Assembly (NCBI GenBank): GCA_947846985.1
Contig: CANTUZ010000025.1
Location: 10,290,100 to 10,354,099 of the forward strand
Direction of reading: 5' to 3'
DNA length: 64,000 nucleotides
Source of the DNA: Fratercula arctica
Lineage: Eukaryota > Chordata > Aves > Charadriiformes > Alcidae
A model generated the notes under the pieces. The model saw only the letters and a program-made list of their open reading frames with translations, did no database searches and was not told the DNA's origin. Shown here in pieces: positions 1 to 14,420 of the stretch (within the stretch, counting starts at the first letter, position 1; the number at the start of each line of letters is the position of its first letter). Made by a program: the position numbers and the translations under genes.

Positions 1-1004
1 ATAAGACTGTAGCTCAGACATTATGATTAGTTTTCCAAATTATAATATCATAAAATGATGTTGTCGCCCAATTGCAAGTGACATTGTACAATTTCAGTGT
101 TCTTTAAAGACTTGAGCATGCAATTTTAATATAACATCTGAACATTAATGTTTCTGACTAATCCATTATTACTACTGCTAATGATTCTTCAGGTAGCAAC
201 TTTTGTTCAAGCTCAGGAAAAAAAAATCAAGCTTGATTAGAAAGAACAGCATGAATAAATGATGTTTTGAGACATGCAATTGAATGCTTCTGTGTATGTC
301 AGGACTTTCATTATTCTAATAGACTACTCAGTTTTGTTATGTTTTTATTACTTCTGATGTATTCCTTTAGGCCTCTGTTTTTGTTGGGTCATTTATTTAA
401 ATTTATCACACAGCAAAAACCACTAGAGAGGGAGAGAAAAAAAAAACCAATGAAGTTTAGGGGCCATGTTGCACCTAATTTTGTGACTTTGAAGGTAGCT
501 GAAAGAACAACAGATTCTTCAGAACACCTCTGGAAAAGAGAAAGTTGGAACTCTATTCCCTTCTGTGACTGTGAATGTTTAATTTGTGGTCAGTAAAAAG
601 TTACTGGAACAAAGCTAACCAGAACAGAGGTCTTTTATCATCACCATAGCCTGAAAAATCAGCTCAGTCTTGTGATGCCTACTTCCTTATTGTTTTTAGC
701 TCTTTGCAGCTTAAGTACATTTTACAGGGGCAGATTTCTTTGGGGATATGAAAGTTAAATGGACTTAATCTCTCACTCCCCCCATTACCCCTGCCCAGTC
801 AGTACTTGTTTTGTGTCACATCAAGGAAATGAGTGAGTAGTCCTCATTTTGTTTTCGCAACTGCATCCGGCTCCATTTGATAGGTGTTAAACCTAAGTCT
901 AAAGAAATCACACATAGATAAAAAGTACATTTTAATCTGATGGTTACGAAACTTGTATAGTTAGGAACTCAATTTGATGTGACATATATGTTTGTGTGTT
1001 GCAG
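1..1004 (+). other. CHD1: CHD1 intron (partial)
   Basis: AT-rich non-coding sequence upstream of the first CHD1 exon visible in the window. It ends in a normal acceptor (TTGCAG at 999-1004). The short open frames in it show no recognisable protein. I see no repeat or RNA gene in it. Confidence 0.7.
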
Positions 1005-1262
1005 GATGAGATTGTTTCGGTGAAATATCCACATAAAAAAATAAAAGCAGAAGAAGAAAATGAAGAAAAGCCTGAGCCAGATATTGGTATAAAGAAGGAA
1101 GCTGAAGAAAAAAAAGAGACAAAAGAAAAAGAAAATAAGAGGGATTTGAAAAGGGAGAAAAAAGAAAAAGAGGATAAGAAAGAATTAAAAAATATTAAAG
1201 AAAAGAGAGAAAACAAAGTAAAAGAATCTGCACAGAAAGAAAAAGAAGTAAAGGAAGAAAAG
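1005..1262 (+). CDS. CHD1: CHD1 exon, Lys/Glu-rich linker
   Basis: First of seven CHD1 exons in the window. CHD1 is the ATP-dependent chromodomain-helicase-DNA-binding remodeller that spaces nucleosomes and binds H3K4me3; its chromodomains and ATPase would lie to the left, outside the window. The exon runs from acceptor TTGCAG to donor AAG|GTAACT and has 258 nt, exactly 86 codons in phase 0. It starts DEIVSVKYPHKK and continues as a very charged stretch of Lys and Glu runs, the disordered linker between the DNA-binding SANT-SLIDE region and the C-terminal helical domain. The open frame runs on past the donor to 1289, but the donor and the next exon show that this is read-through into the intron. 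Identity rests mainly on the following exons, which join in frame. Confidence 0.9.
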
Positions 1263-1683
1263 GTAACTAGGTTTATTTTTCCTATATAGCACTAGAAAAG
1301 GCCACCAGGATTTTGTGAACAATTTTGAATTGAAAAGGTCATTTACTTTACAGTTGTCATTTCACTGAAATCTTTTGCATCATTTGAAGTTTTATTTTTA
1401 CCACTTGTAACTACAAGGACAGGCAAATGAAATGGGAAATTACCTCTTTAAAGATGCATAGCTTAGTGGGACTGAGAGTGCAAGTGGTGCAAGAAACTTG
1501 TCCATTCTCCTTCTCCATCCCTTGGAGAGAGAAAATAAAAGGTACTGTCACTGAATGTCACATTCTTTTTTGTTGTTATTATTGAAGAGAATGCAGTAAT
1601 TACAGTGATTGCCTAATTACAGTATAATTCCAGCCCCAAAATAATGTTTGCTTATCAGATACATTTTCATATTTTGTTCTTAG

Positions 1684-1824
1684 GTAAATGAAATCAAATC
1701 TGAAAATAAAGAAAAAAATAAAAAAGTTTCATTGTTGGATATTCCAGTTCATATTACTGCAACTAGTGAACCAGTTCCTATATCTGAAGAATCTGAAGAA
1801 CTGGATCAGAAGACATTCAGTGTG
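1684..1824 (+). CDS. CHD1: CHD1 exon, acidic linker
   Basis: Bounded by acceptor TTCTTAG and donor GTG|GTAAGT; 141 nt, 47 codons, phase 0 at both ends. It encodes a Lys-rich start ([14 protein letters not shown]) followed by a Ser/Glu-rich stretch ([11 protein letters not shown]). This is the disordered segment just before the helical C-terminal domain. It joins the exons on both sides in frame without a stop. Confidence 0.88.
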
Positions 1825-3946
1825 GTAAGTCCCTTGTTGATAACTTAGTGTTTACACTTGATATTCTAAATGAACACAATTTTTGATGTTCTTGATTCTG
1901 CTATTAGGCATTGTAACACAGATATCTATTGCCAGTAAAATCTTAGATCAGTGAAGCATTATTGACTCTAAAGTCAGTTTTGTTTTGAGGCCAGCAGGTT
2001 TTTTTTATTGCATTTATGCAGTATAGTGAAGAGTACTTGTCTAGTCATTTATGCTCTGAATAGTTTTAAATACAGACTGTGAAGATCCATCCTCAAGAAT
2101 AATTAATGGATACTGCTTCTTAAAGGACAGAAATTAATGAATTTTAATGCAGCTGCTGTAGTCTCTGTCTTGGCCTTATCAAATACCCCTTCGTTCTTTG
2201 TAAGCTAACAAGAGAAATTAAGTTTCAAAGTTGCTCTTGAAGTATTACAGACTTCCTGCGTTAGACAGAGGAAGGAACAAATCCTAAAGACCTTAGAAAT
2301 ATCTTGCCAGAGTAATATCTCTGATACCAAAAGAATTTCATTTATATCACTACTTTTGACCACAACAGAATCAATATTGGAAATAAAAAAGGTAGTTAAA
2401 CTCAATCTATGTAAAGTTTTATAGGTCGATTGGGGCCTTTGGAAAGATGCTGAGGAGTTACTTTGAGCAGCTACTTTTCTGCTGTGGAAGTTCTATCATT
2501 CAGGTCTCAACAGTTGTCTGTTACTGCCAGACAGGTTTACTGGGTCTACTGTGGTGCTGGCTGAGAGGCAAATTATCTTGTTTTCTCATCAGTATGGTAC
2601 TGACCAGTTTATGTTATGTGGGGGTTTTTGTTTTGCTTTTTATCTAAATAAGTGGCTCATCCATAATTTCCAGGATATCTTGTGTGTGGCTAGGTGACTG
2701 AAAATCACTTGATTCCCATGTACAATTACGCTTCTGTGTTTACCTCTACACTTAAGTTAAGCAGTGTACTTTGTAAACTGTCTTTTTAAAGGTTGCTTTA
2801 AGCTGTGGTTAGTGCAATATGTAATGTAGCTGCTTAATTACTTAATGGCATGAAATGGTAATGGAACAGCTTCACTGATTTTTGAGTTGTCCCTAGATGT
2901 TGACACAGCGATGGTGATGTTCTCCAAAACTCCTCATATTTTTGATTCTGGATATACAGACTTGTCTCTCTTCCTTAGTGGGAGCAGTTCTAGGTTGGGT
3001 TTGCATACAGAACGTTTTTTTTGGCCAGGCCCTCTGTTCTGGAAGGTATATTCATCATTATGACATGGTCAGATGCAGTCTAATTAGCATGTTTACCTTT
3101 TCAAATGGAAATTACTGCTGTGGGTTGTTGAGGCTAACTCATTTGACTTGTCTACCTTGTGACAGGTAAAAATATGCATTTCATCTGTCTACCTTGCCAT
3201 TGTGATTGAATGGTATTTCCAGGCAAGCGTCTATAATTTAAAACATGCTAACTGGTTTATCTGCATTTACTATTAAAACATTTGAATTAGTGTGAAAATT
3301 CACGAATGCACATATGAAATATATCTATGGGTACATCTGTGTTGTCATCGCTGTTACTAATTTAGGCACACCTAAACTAGCTTTATTCTAGATAGCTCAG
3401 TTTTTGTCAGTATCTGCATAGAACTCAGACTTAAAAACTGCTCAGAGAAGGAATGCTGATCCTCTGTTGAATGCCAAGTTTCATTGTTGCAGAAAGTATC
3501 TACTTAAAATACATTAAACATTCTCATATTTAATCTTGACACTGAGTTTGTATAGCTTTAGAGGTCTTAAAAAGTAAAATAAGTCTTGTCCTATGTACTT
3601 GTGCTGAAAGTTAAACCCGTGATTGTAAATGCCTACTTATAATTCCTTCCCCTCAGAAAATCTTTTATATTAAATTAGTGCTTTCTTAAATCTTTAATAT
3701 TTGTTACATACAATCTAATGCTTTCATATAGGAATAAATTTTCAACTGGATTTAAAATACTTTTTCCAAATTAAACCTTGTAGTAAAACTAAAAGAGCTG
3801 TGAGCGAAGACTTGTTTTTCATTTGGCTTACAACAGTACTGTCTTTGCCTATATAAATAGCACAATAAGGGTGGGTCATGTTTTACAGTTTTTACTATCT
3901 TTTTATTTTCCTTTGAATTAATGTATTCCTTTTTTACATTTTATAG
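1825..3946 (+). other. CHD1: CHD1 intron
   Basis: A 2.1-kb AT-rich intron with donor GTAAGT at 1825 and acceptor TTTTATAG before 3947. The short open frames at 2205-3169 resemble no protein. No repeat is recognised here. Confidence 0.75.
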
Positions 3947-6277
<2,331 letters not shown>

Positions 6278-6412
6278 TGAGTACACTCAATACATTTGAA
6301 GTGTATTTTACTGTTCATAGTAAACTAGTCTGTTTTCTCAGGATATTTTCTGAAGAATTCAGATGCAACTTTGGGATTTATCAATGACAATTTTTGTACT
6401 TGTCTCTTTTAG

Positions 6413-6470
6413 CAACACAGTGACCAGAATATTAGCAGCAATGTGAATACACATGTAATTAGAAATCCAG
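6413..6470 (+). CDS. CHD1: CHD1 small exon
   Basis: A 58-nt exon between acceptor TCTTTTAG and donor CCAG|GTAAGA. It encodes QHSDQNISSNVNTHVIRNP plus the first base of the next codon. Joining it to the exons on both sides keeps the frame open, which is the main support for such a small exon. Confidence 0.85.
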
Positions 6471-7646
<1,176 letters not shown>

Positions 7647-7832
7647 TAAATTGTAAAATCTGTTAAGAATTCCCTTCCTGGTTTTGCAGTATGCTTGTAA
7701 GCAAGCACCAAAATACCTTTTCTGAGTAATGCAGAATTGCAAAGAAATTTCTCTAATGCAGTTCTGTTGAATTGACATAATTGTAGTTCTTACTGTGTGT
7801 TCAGTAATACTAATATAAGTAAATCTTTTCAG

Positions 7833-8196
7833 ATACTATAGTGATAGTAAACATAGAAAGTTGGATGACCACAGGAGCAGAGATCACAGGTCAAACCTGG
7901 AAGGAAGTTTAAAAGACAGTCGGCCTCACTCAGATCACCGTTCCCATTCAGACCACAGGATACATTCAGATCACCGTTCCGCTTCAGAGTACAGCCATCA
8001 AAAATCTTCCAGAGATTATAGGTACCACTCAGACTGGCAAATGGACCACAGAGCTTCTGGTAGTGGCCCAAGGTCACCATTAGATCAGAGGTCTCCTTAT
8101 GGTTCAAGATCTCCTTTAGGACACAGATCTCCATTTGAACATTCATCAGATCACAAAAGTACACCTGAACATACATGGAGTAGCTGGAAAACATAA
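7833..8196 (+). CDS. CHD1: CHD1 terminal coding exon
   Basis: Last coding exon, from acceptor TTTTCAG at 7832 to the TAA ending at 8196. The frame enters as (R)[18 protein letters not shown]. It contains a short tandem repeat of [10 protein letters not shown]-type units (about 7915-7990), then repeated RSP motifs ([17 protein letters not shown], possible proline-directed phosphorylation sites), and ends WSSWKT. The repeats lie in the disordered C-terminal tail, where length varies among species. No frame damage is seen in any of the seven exons, so the gene appears functional at least in this part. Confidence 0.93.
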
Positions 8197-8790
8197 CAAA
8201 GACAGACATTTTCTGGACCTTCTTTTAGCCATATACAGTAAGCTAACACAGTAATTGCCTTATGTGACTTGAAAGATATGGACTGGATATTCTGTCAGTA
8301 GCAGTATTGTTACTTCTTTCCAGGATGCAAGGTCTATTATCCCAACAATAGAAAAATATTTTTGTATTTAAAGTTTATGCTGCACTGTGCTGCAAATGTT
8401 GTGGCACTTTTTTTTTCCTCCCCTCTTTAAGAAATGGAAAATGTTTACTTTTACAGGGACCTCAACACTGCCCCATTCAGACTGGATCTCATAAAACTGT
8501 TTTGAGACTGAACACAGTTTAAATTATGTTTGCAAACAAATTTTTAAACACTGACCTGTGATCATGTTTCAGGAAGGAATGAGGAGTTTGTTTTGTTTTC
8601 TTAATAAAGAATTCTCAAGGACTTCTGTTCACTTTCCAAAGCTATTTGTTTACATTGTACACTGCAACCACCTTGCCGCTTTTCATCACAAGCTTGAATA
8701 TTTAAGTTCTGTACCTTTAACTGTAAAATAGCCAGGATTTCTCCTGTTTGTGATCAGTTGTAATAATGCCCTTTTATAAAATAAAATAAA
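8197..8790 (+). other. CHD1: CHD1 3'UTR
   Basis: AT-rich non-coding sequence directly after the CHD1 stop codon. It contains a first AATAAA at 8603-8608 and overlapping AATAAA copies at 8780-8790, so at least two 3' ends are possible. Cleavage is expected some 10-30 nt after 8790. Confidence 0.7.
8780..8790 (+). terminator. CHD1: CHD1 distal poly(A) signals
   Basis: Two overlapping AATAAA hexamers (8780-8785 and 8785-8790) close the AT-rich tail after CHD1. A proximal AATAAA lies at 8603-8608. Confidence 0.65.
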
Positions 8791-9144
8791 TGGCTGGAAA
8801 TTATTGCAAACTAATTAAATGAGCTTTCCTTTTTTTTTTTCTTGTTCCTTTCCCCACCAACTCAGGCCTTCTTGTCACAAGTATGAAACAAAGTCAGTAT
8901 ACTATCACTTTATAATAAAATATCTTTATGAAATCACTGTTCAGAATGCAAAAATGAGGAAAGGGAACATTTTTATTCTATTTAGTGCCCCTTTTTTATT
9001 GGATGCTTCAGATAAATGGGGGGGGTTGGTTTTCTATTAACCTGTCGGTATTGTGATTCGTTGTAATGAAATGGTGGGAAATATTCAGCTAAACTGTGAT
9101 CAGAAAAGTTTTTTCCAGTCCACTATTTTTAAAGAAGGAGTCTT
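8791..9144. other. Intergenic, no feature seen
   Basis: Sequence between the CHD1 3' end and the first ERV remnant. It has a poly-T run and a short G run (9018-9024). Nothing else is recognised. Confidence 0.5.
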
Positions 9145-9440
9145 CAATATCACAGGCCAAGCCCTAATACAGTGCTAGGAGCTGCTGGGTCTCATTGGGG
9201 TAGGCAAGGCACCCTTCTGGCAGATGGCGCACCAATTCAATGGGATTAGATGCCTGTTCAGGAGTACAATCCCAGGCTATCAGAGGTGATAACCTCCCAA
9301 GGCAACTGCCCAAATCCTTCAACATACCCTGCCATCCAGGGATCATCTTGCAGCATGTTTCTCTGTGACATCAACAACAACTTGCTTACTCTTCTGCCAG
9401 GATGAAACCAGGTTCCACGCACCCAACAACTATGCAGAGA
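9145..9440 (-). pseudogene. ERV gag fragment (old copy)
   Basis: On the - strand this reads MIPGWQGMLKDLGSCLGR and later CTPEQASNPIEL. These match, residue for residue in places, the stretch at about residues 157-212 of the Gag of the intact ERV at 35.1 kb (GWHG, then DFTPEQ and the following helix). It is the continuation of the gag start found at about 12.9-13.2 kb: the two pieces were separated by the CR1 at 9.45-12.88 kb. Stops occur in the flanking frame, and no further gag or pol is visible to its left. A degraded remnant. Confidence 0.75.
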
Positions 9441-9447
9441 TGTTAGA

Positions 9448-12400
9448 TGATAGAATCATAGAATAGTTTGGGTTGGAAGGGACCTTTAAAGGTCATCTAG
9501 TCCAAACCCCCCCTGCAATGAGCAGGGACATCTTCAAATAGATCAGGTTGCTCAGAGCCCCATCCAACCTGACCTTGAATGTTTCCAGGGATGGGGCCAC
9601 TACCACCTCTCTGGGCAACCTGTTCCAGTGTTTCACCACCCTCATTGTAAAAAAATTCTTCCTTATATCTAGTCTAAATCTACCCTCTTTTAGTTTAAAA
9701 CCATTACCCCTTGTCCCGTCACAACAGGCCCTGCTAAAATGTTTGTCCCCATCTTTCTTATAAGCCCCTTTTAAGTACTGAAAGGCCGCAATAAGGTCTC
9801 CCTGGAGCTTTCTCTTCTCCAGGCTGAACAACCCCAATTCTCACACAGGAGAGGTGCTCCAGCCCTCTGATCATTTCTGTGGCCCTCCTCTGGACCCATT
9901 CCAACAGGCTCATGTCTTTCCTGTGCTGAGGACTCCAGAGCTGGATGCAGTCCCCCAGGTGGGGTCTCACCAGAGTGGAGTAGAGGGACAGAATGACCTC
10001 CCTCAACCTGCTTGCCATGCTTCTTTTGATGCAGCCCAGGATATGGTTGGCTTTCTGGGATGTGATTGCTGGGTCATGTCCAAAGTTTCATCCACCAGTA
10101 CCCCCAAGTCCTTCTCTGCAGGGCTGCTCCCTTCATCCCCCAGCCTGTATTGATAGCTGGGGTTGCCCTGACCCAGGTGCAGGACCCTGCGCTTGTCCTT
10201 GAACTTCATGAGGTTCACACGGGCCCACTTCTTGAGCTTGTCCAGGTCCCTCTGAATGGCATCCCATCCCTCAGGCATATCAACTGCACCACTCGGTTTG
10301 GTGTCATCTGCAAACTTGCTGAGGGTGTACTCGATCCCACTGTCAATGTCGCTGATGAAGATATTAAACAGTACTGGCCCCAATATGGACCCCTGAGGGA
10401 CACCACTTGTCACCGATCTCCATCTGGACATTGAGCCGTTGACCACTACCCTCTGGATGCGATCATCCAACCAATTCCTTATCCACCAAACAGTCCACCC
10501 ATCAAATCCATACCTCTCCCATTTAGAGTGAAGGATGTTGTGGGGGACCATGCCAAAGGCCTTACAGAAGTCCAGATAGATGACACCCATAGCTCTTCCC
10601 TTGACCACTTAATGTAGTCACTCCATCATAGAAAGCCACTAGGTTGGTCAGGCAGGACTTGCCCTTGGTGAAGCCACGCTGGCTGTCTCGAATCTCCTCC
10701 CTGTCCTCCATGTGCCTTAGCATAGCTTCTAGGAGGATCTGTTCCATGATCTTCCCAGGCACAGAGGTGAGGCTAACAGGGAGGTAGTTCCCAGGGTCCT
10801 CCTTTCTCCCCTTTTTAAAAATGGGTGCGATGTGTCCCTTTTTCCAGTCACCAGGGACGTCACCTGACTGCCATGACTTTTCAAATATCATGGAGAGTGG
10901 CTTGGCAACTACATCAGCCAATTCCCTCAGGACTCTGGGGTGCATCTCATCAGGTCCCATGGACTTGTGTATGTTCAGGTTCCTCAGGTGGTCTCAAACC
11001 TGATTTTCTCTTACAGTGGAAGGGACTTTGTTCCCCCAGTCCCTGTCTTGCAGTCCATCCACTTGAGAGGTGTGGGACGAGAGGTTGCCAGTGAAGATGG
11101 ACGCAAAAAAGCTCTTGAGTACCTTGGTCTTCTCCTCGTAACGTTGTTACCAGTTTGCCAGTCGTGTTCATCAGTGGGAGTACACTTTCATTGACCTTCC
11201 TCTTCTGTCTGACGTAGCTATAGAAGCCCTTCTTATTATTCTTTGCGACCCTTGCCAAGTTCAGCTCCAGCTGTGCCTTGGCCTTCCTGACCTCATCCCT
11301 ACACAACCAGGCAGCGTCCCTATGCTCTTCCCAGGATACCTGTCCCTGCTTCCACTGCCTGTGCAGTTCCTTCTTGCCCTCTAGGTTGACCAGCAGGTCT
11401 TGACTCATCCATGCTGCTCTCTTGCCCTCCTTTCCTGATTTCTTATACCTGGGGATCAAGAGCTCTTGCGCTCTGTGGAAAGCGTCCTTAAAGATCTGCC
11501 AGTTCTGTTCTGCTCCCTTGTCCCTGAGGGCAGTTTCCCAGGGGGAACTGTCATGACCACAGGGCCTGACCACGGGAGGCTGTCTACCAGAGGTGTGCAG
11601 AATAGAAGGTCAGTTTTCAGTGCCATGCACACGGGACTGTGCTGATTTCCTTGTCGCTGTTGCTCGGGATTTTACTATAGAGTGCGCCTGTGCAAACTGA
11701 AAGTTTAAATAATAGACACTGCAAGATAGGGGTCGAAAGATTCCTGTGACCTCTAGCCTTTACTGCACACGCGCCAACTTAATCACACCCTAGAAGCCCC
11801 CCACTATGCTTCCGTATGCAAATAATCACCCTCTAGAACTTCCCCACTACGCTTCACATGCAAATGATGGAAAACCGAAAGCATAAAAGATAGCCAAACA
11901 GACCTAAAGGGGGAGCTTCTTGCCACCTACAATACCGTGAGTAAAGAGGACCAGTGAGACGTCGCTGGTCTATGGGTGGTGACTATCTGCCTACACTTTT
12001 TCTTTCCCTTTCTTTTCATTCTCTCTCTCTCTCTTTCTATTTCGAGCACTTAAATTGTTCTTAAATAAATCATTTTGGTGAGTTTTCAACATCTGGCCTT
12101 GTTTGTGCCTTGATTCAAATTTTACACTAATGATCTCGACCTGGTCGGGACATCTCCACCCCTCCTTCCTCGCCTGTCCCTTCTGAACAGCCTGTAACCA
12201 TCGATAGCCGCACTCCAGTCATGGGATTTGTCCAACCAAGTTTCAGTAATGGCAACTAGGTCATAGCTTTCTAGCAGCACAGTGGCTTCCAACTCCTCCT
12301 GTTTGTTGCCCATGCTGCATGTATTGGTGTAGAGGCACTTCGGCTGGGCTGTCAGCTGTGTCACCTTCTTAGAGGAGCACCCCCTAATTCCTTTGGGGTG

Positions 12401-12880
12401 TTTCACTGGTGTTTCCCTCTTGGCTCCTATTACCTCAGAAGGCCCTGGTTCATCTCTGTAAGACTTCAAGTGTGCTCCAGTGTAGCCAGCATGTCTCAGA
12501 ACAACAGGCTGTGGACCCTCGCTAGCACCCTGTCCCTCTAACCTTGGCATGTCATCCCACAGCTTGTCATGGGCAAGCCTGATATTGTCCCCTTCCCCCT
12601 CAAGCGTAGTTTTAAGCTCTGTCAATGAGCCCTGCAATGCTCATGAGCAAAGACCCTCTTCCCCCTTTCAGAAAGGTGAATCCCATCTGATGCCAGCAGT
12701 CCTGGTGCCACGTAGGCCATTACATTATCGAAAAACCTGAAATTGTGGCGGTGACACCAGCCACAGAGCCATGTATTGATAGACTGGGCCCATCTGTTTC
12801 TTCCAGTGTCGCTTCCTGCAACTGGAAGGACAGAGGGAAAAAGTAACCTGTGCTCCAGATTCCCTTACCAACCAATCCAA
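9448..12880 (-). mobile_element. CR1 LINE, long, interrupted by an LTR
   Basis: A CR1 non-LTR retrotransposon on the - strand with its 3' tail at 9450 (ATAGAATCATAGAAT, then the GGTTGGAAGGGACC end). Reading from right to left: the end of the ORF1 esterase-like domain (about 12,880-12,640), the start of the ORF2 endonuclease (YDLVAITETWLD near 12,300), then after a gap the endonuclease-RT linker (about 11,570-10,960) and reverse transcriptase ([14 protein letters not shown] and FADD near 10,300-10,400) to the C-terminal end. The frame is broken several times. Part of the endonuclease is missing where an LTR sits (about 11,594-12,126). It has inserted into an older ERV, whose gag pieces flank it. 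Confidence 0.9.
11594..12126 (+). mobile_element. LTR inserted in CR1
   Basis: About 530 bp interrupting the CR1, starting TGTGCAGAATAG and ending TTTTACA. It shows LTR signals in + order: octamer-like ATGCAAAT at about 11,858 with a variant near 11,816, a TATA-like CATAAAAG near 11,883, and AATAAA at about 12,065. It resembles neither of the other LTR groups in the window. No clear target duplication was found, and CR1 sequence is missing at the junction, so insertion and deletion occurred together or in sequence. The left edge is uncertain by about 15 bp. Confidence 0.65.
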
Positions 12881-12884
12881 TGTT

Positions 12885-13207
12885 TGATCCAATAATAGGA
12901 TCAAACAGCTTACATAAGTATGTGCAAGAACCTTGTGAGCCTGTGCAATGAAGTTGTACACATGCATCCTGAAGAAGAGGGAGATGTAATCCTGTATTCT
13001 CCTTGCAAGATAGCCTACCCAGCACAGGAACAGCATCAATGCCAGGCCATATGCCATCCCAGGGCCAAATGCATGGCCACTGCTTTTATTAAAATGTTCC
13101 CAGGTACAGTGAAATAAAGTGATAAGTAGCACAGCAAACAGCAAGAGCCAAAAGCAGCCACAACAGTAAAGAAAGCATACTCCATGATCAGCACAGAAGC
13201 CTGCCAA
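12885..13207 (-). pseudogene. ERV gag N-terminus with membrane segments (old copy)
   Basis: On the - strand an ATG at 13,207 opens about 100 residues (MAGFCADHGVCFLYCC and on) with two or three strongly hydrophobic segments at roughly residues 8-33, 50-68 and 72-86, ending near HKVLAHTY. About 50 bp before the ATG lie a primer-site relic and then an LTR in the same direction, the layout of a retroviral gag start. The intact ERV at 35.1 kb also begins its Gag with several hydrophobic segments. The open frame runs on into the CR1 esterase sequence, which is a chance fusion. The rest of gag resumes at 9.4 kb beyond the CR1. Alternative: an unrelated spliced gene; the LTR/primer-site context argues against it. 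Confidence 0.6.
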
Positions 13208-13260
13208 TTAACAACTACAACAGCTATAGCATGTCCAGATCAAAACTGTCGTTATCTCAA

Positions 13261-13277
13261 GTCCACATTGAGTGCCA
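13261..13277 (-). other. ERV primer-binding-site relic
   Basis: On the - strand, TGGCACTCAATGTGGAC lies ten bases after the LTR end and aligns with the intact ERV primer site TGGCGCCCAACGTGGGGC. The spacer (CAGTCCTTTTTT) and the downstream TTGAGATAACGACAG also match the intact element. It is a mutated tRNA-Lys1,2-type site. Confidence 0.7.
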
Positions 13278-13286
13278 AAAAAGGAC

Positions 13287-13738
13287 TGTGGTGGGTTGAC
13301 TCCAGCCAACAGACAAACACCCACCCAGCCACCTGCTCACTCCTCTCTCCCACGAGACAGGGAGAAAATAGAAAGTAGGTGAGATGACTCAAGAATAGAG
13401 ATAATTACAGTTTAATAGGAAAAGCAAAAGGTGTGCATGCAAGCAAAACAAAAAGACGAATTAATTCGCTGAGCTCAACATCATACAGCGTGGAATATCC
13501 TTTTGGTCAGTTTGGGTCATCTGCCTGGTTCTGTCCCTTCCTAACCTCTTGCCCACCTCCAGCCTACTTGCTCTGTGGGGGGTGGGCAGGGCAGAGTGGG
13601 AAAGAAAGCCTTACTGCTGTGCAAACACTGTTTAGCAATAGCCAAAACATTGGTGTGTTATCATCAGCACTGTTTTTAGCCACAAATACAAAGCACAGCA
13701 CCATATGGGCTGCTATGAAGAAAGTTGACTCCATCCTG
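13287..13738 (-). mobile_element. 5' LTR of the old ERV
   Basis: About 450 bp, minus orientation, ending (in + coordinates) at TGTGGTGGGTTGAC. It shares the conserved avian LTR blocks seen at 31.9 and 52.8 kb: ATATCC-TTTGGTCAGTTTGGGTCA, and GCTGCTATGAAGAAAGTT-ACTCCATCC at its U3 end. The primer-site relic and gag start follow on the - strand, so it is the 5' LTR of the broken ERV rather than a solo LTR. Confidence 0.75.
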
Positions 13739-13740
13739 TA

Positions 13741-14420
13741 AAGGTATGTGGAAGGAGAGTGACTGCTCTTTTAAGGGTATTTGGTCAAAGGAGCCATAAA
13801 CAAGAAAATACAGACACAAACATGACCAACACATGATAAGGGAGGTTTTAGCGATCCTGACTGGGATAGCGTTGCACACCTAGGAGCTAGTGATCCACAA
13901 TGCAGTTACCCTGGGTAGGCCCAGGCCTGTGCTGTGCTGTACTATACTGCATGTACAGGTTGGCGTTCCGGCCTGTGTTGGGCTGCACAAATCCCTTGGG
14001 TGAAGGATAAACTCAGCAGCTCATTGTAACAGAGGAGCCCGCAGGCAGCTCCACTTGGTACTGGAGATTATGCCACCTGCGTGGCCTTGCCTTTATCTAA
14101 CAGTGCAGCAAGAAGCTCTTATAAGAACTTCCTTTGGGAACAGAGTTGGTTTTTTGGAAGGAAATTAGCTCAAAGGACAAAAAAAGGGAGAGCTTCTCTC
14201 TATGGACAGGATCTGTTCATTAAGCACGCCATCTGGGCTAAATCCGATGCTGCACGAATGTGGGGTGCCCAGGATCTGAAGGGATGTAAGATTTACTTGC
14301 TATCTGTGTTCCTCTTCTTTTTCTGTCTCATTAAATCAGTTATCTTATTAAGCCATTTGTTGTCAGGTCTTTCTTATTGAGATCCCTCCCTCTCTATTTC
14401 TCTCCCCCCCACACCCACGG
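13741..14420. other. LTR-like sequence, unclassified
   Basis: Non-coding sequence with an LTR flavour: GC-rich middle, then CTCATTAAATCAGTTATC and a pyrimidine-rich end (14,380-14,415). I could not place its ends or find a target duplication. No protein is recognised. Confidence 0.35.

Noticed and set aside
12725..13207. A 160-residue hydrophobic open frame that might be a host membrane protein
   Set aside because: Its first part follows an LTR and primer-site relic, and its second part is CR1 ORF1 sequence; it is a fusion of ERV gag and CR1.
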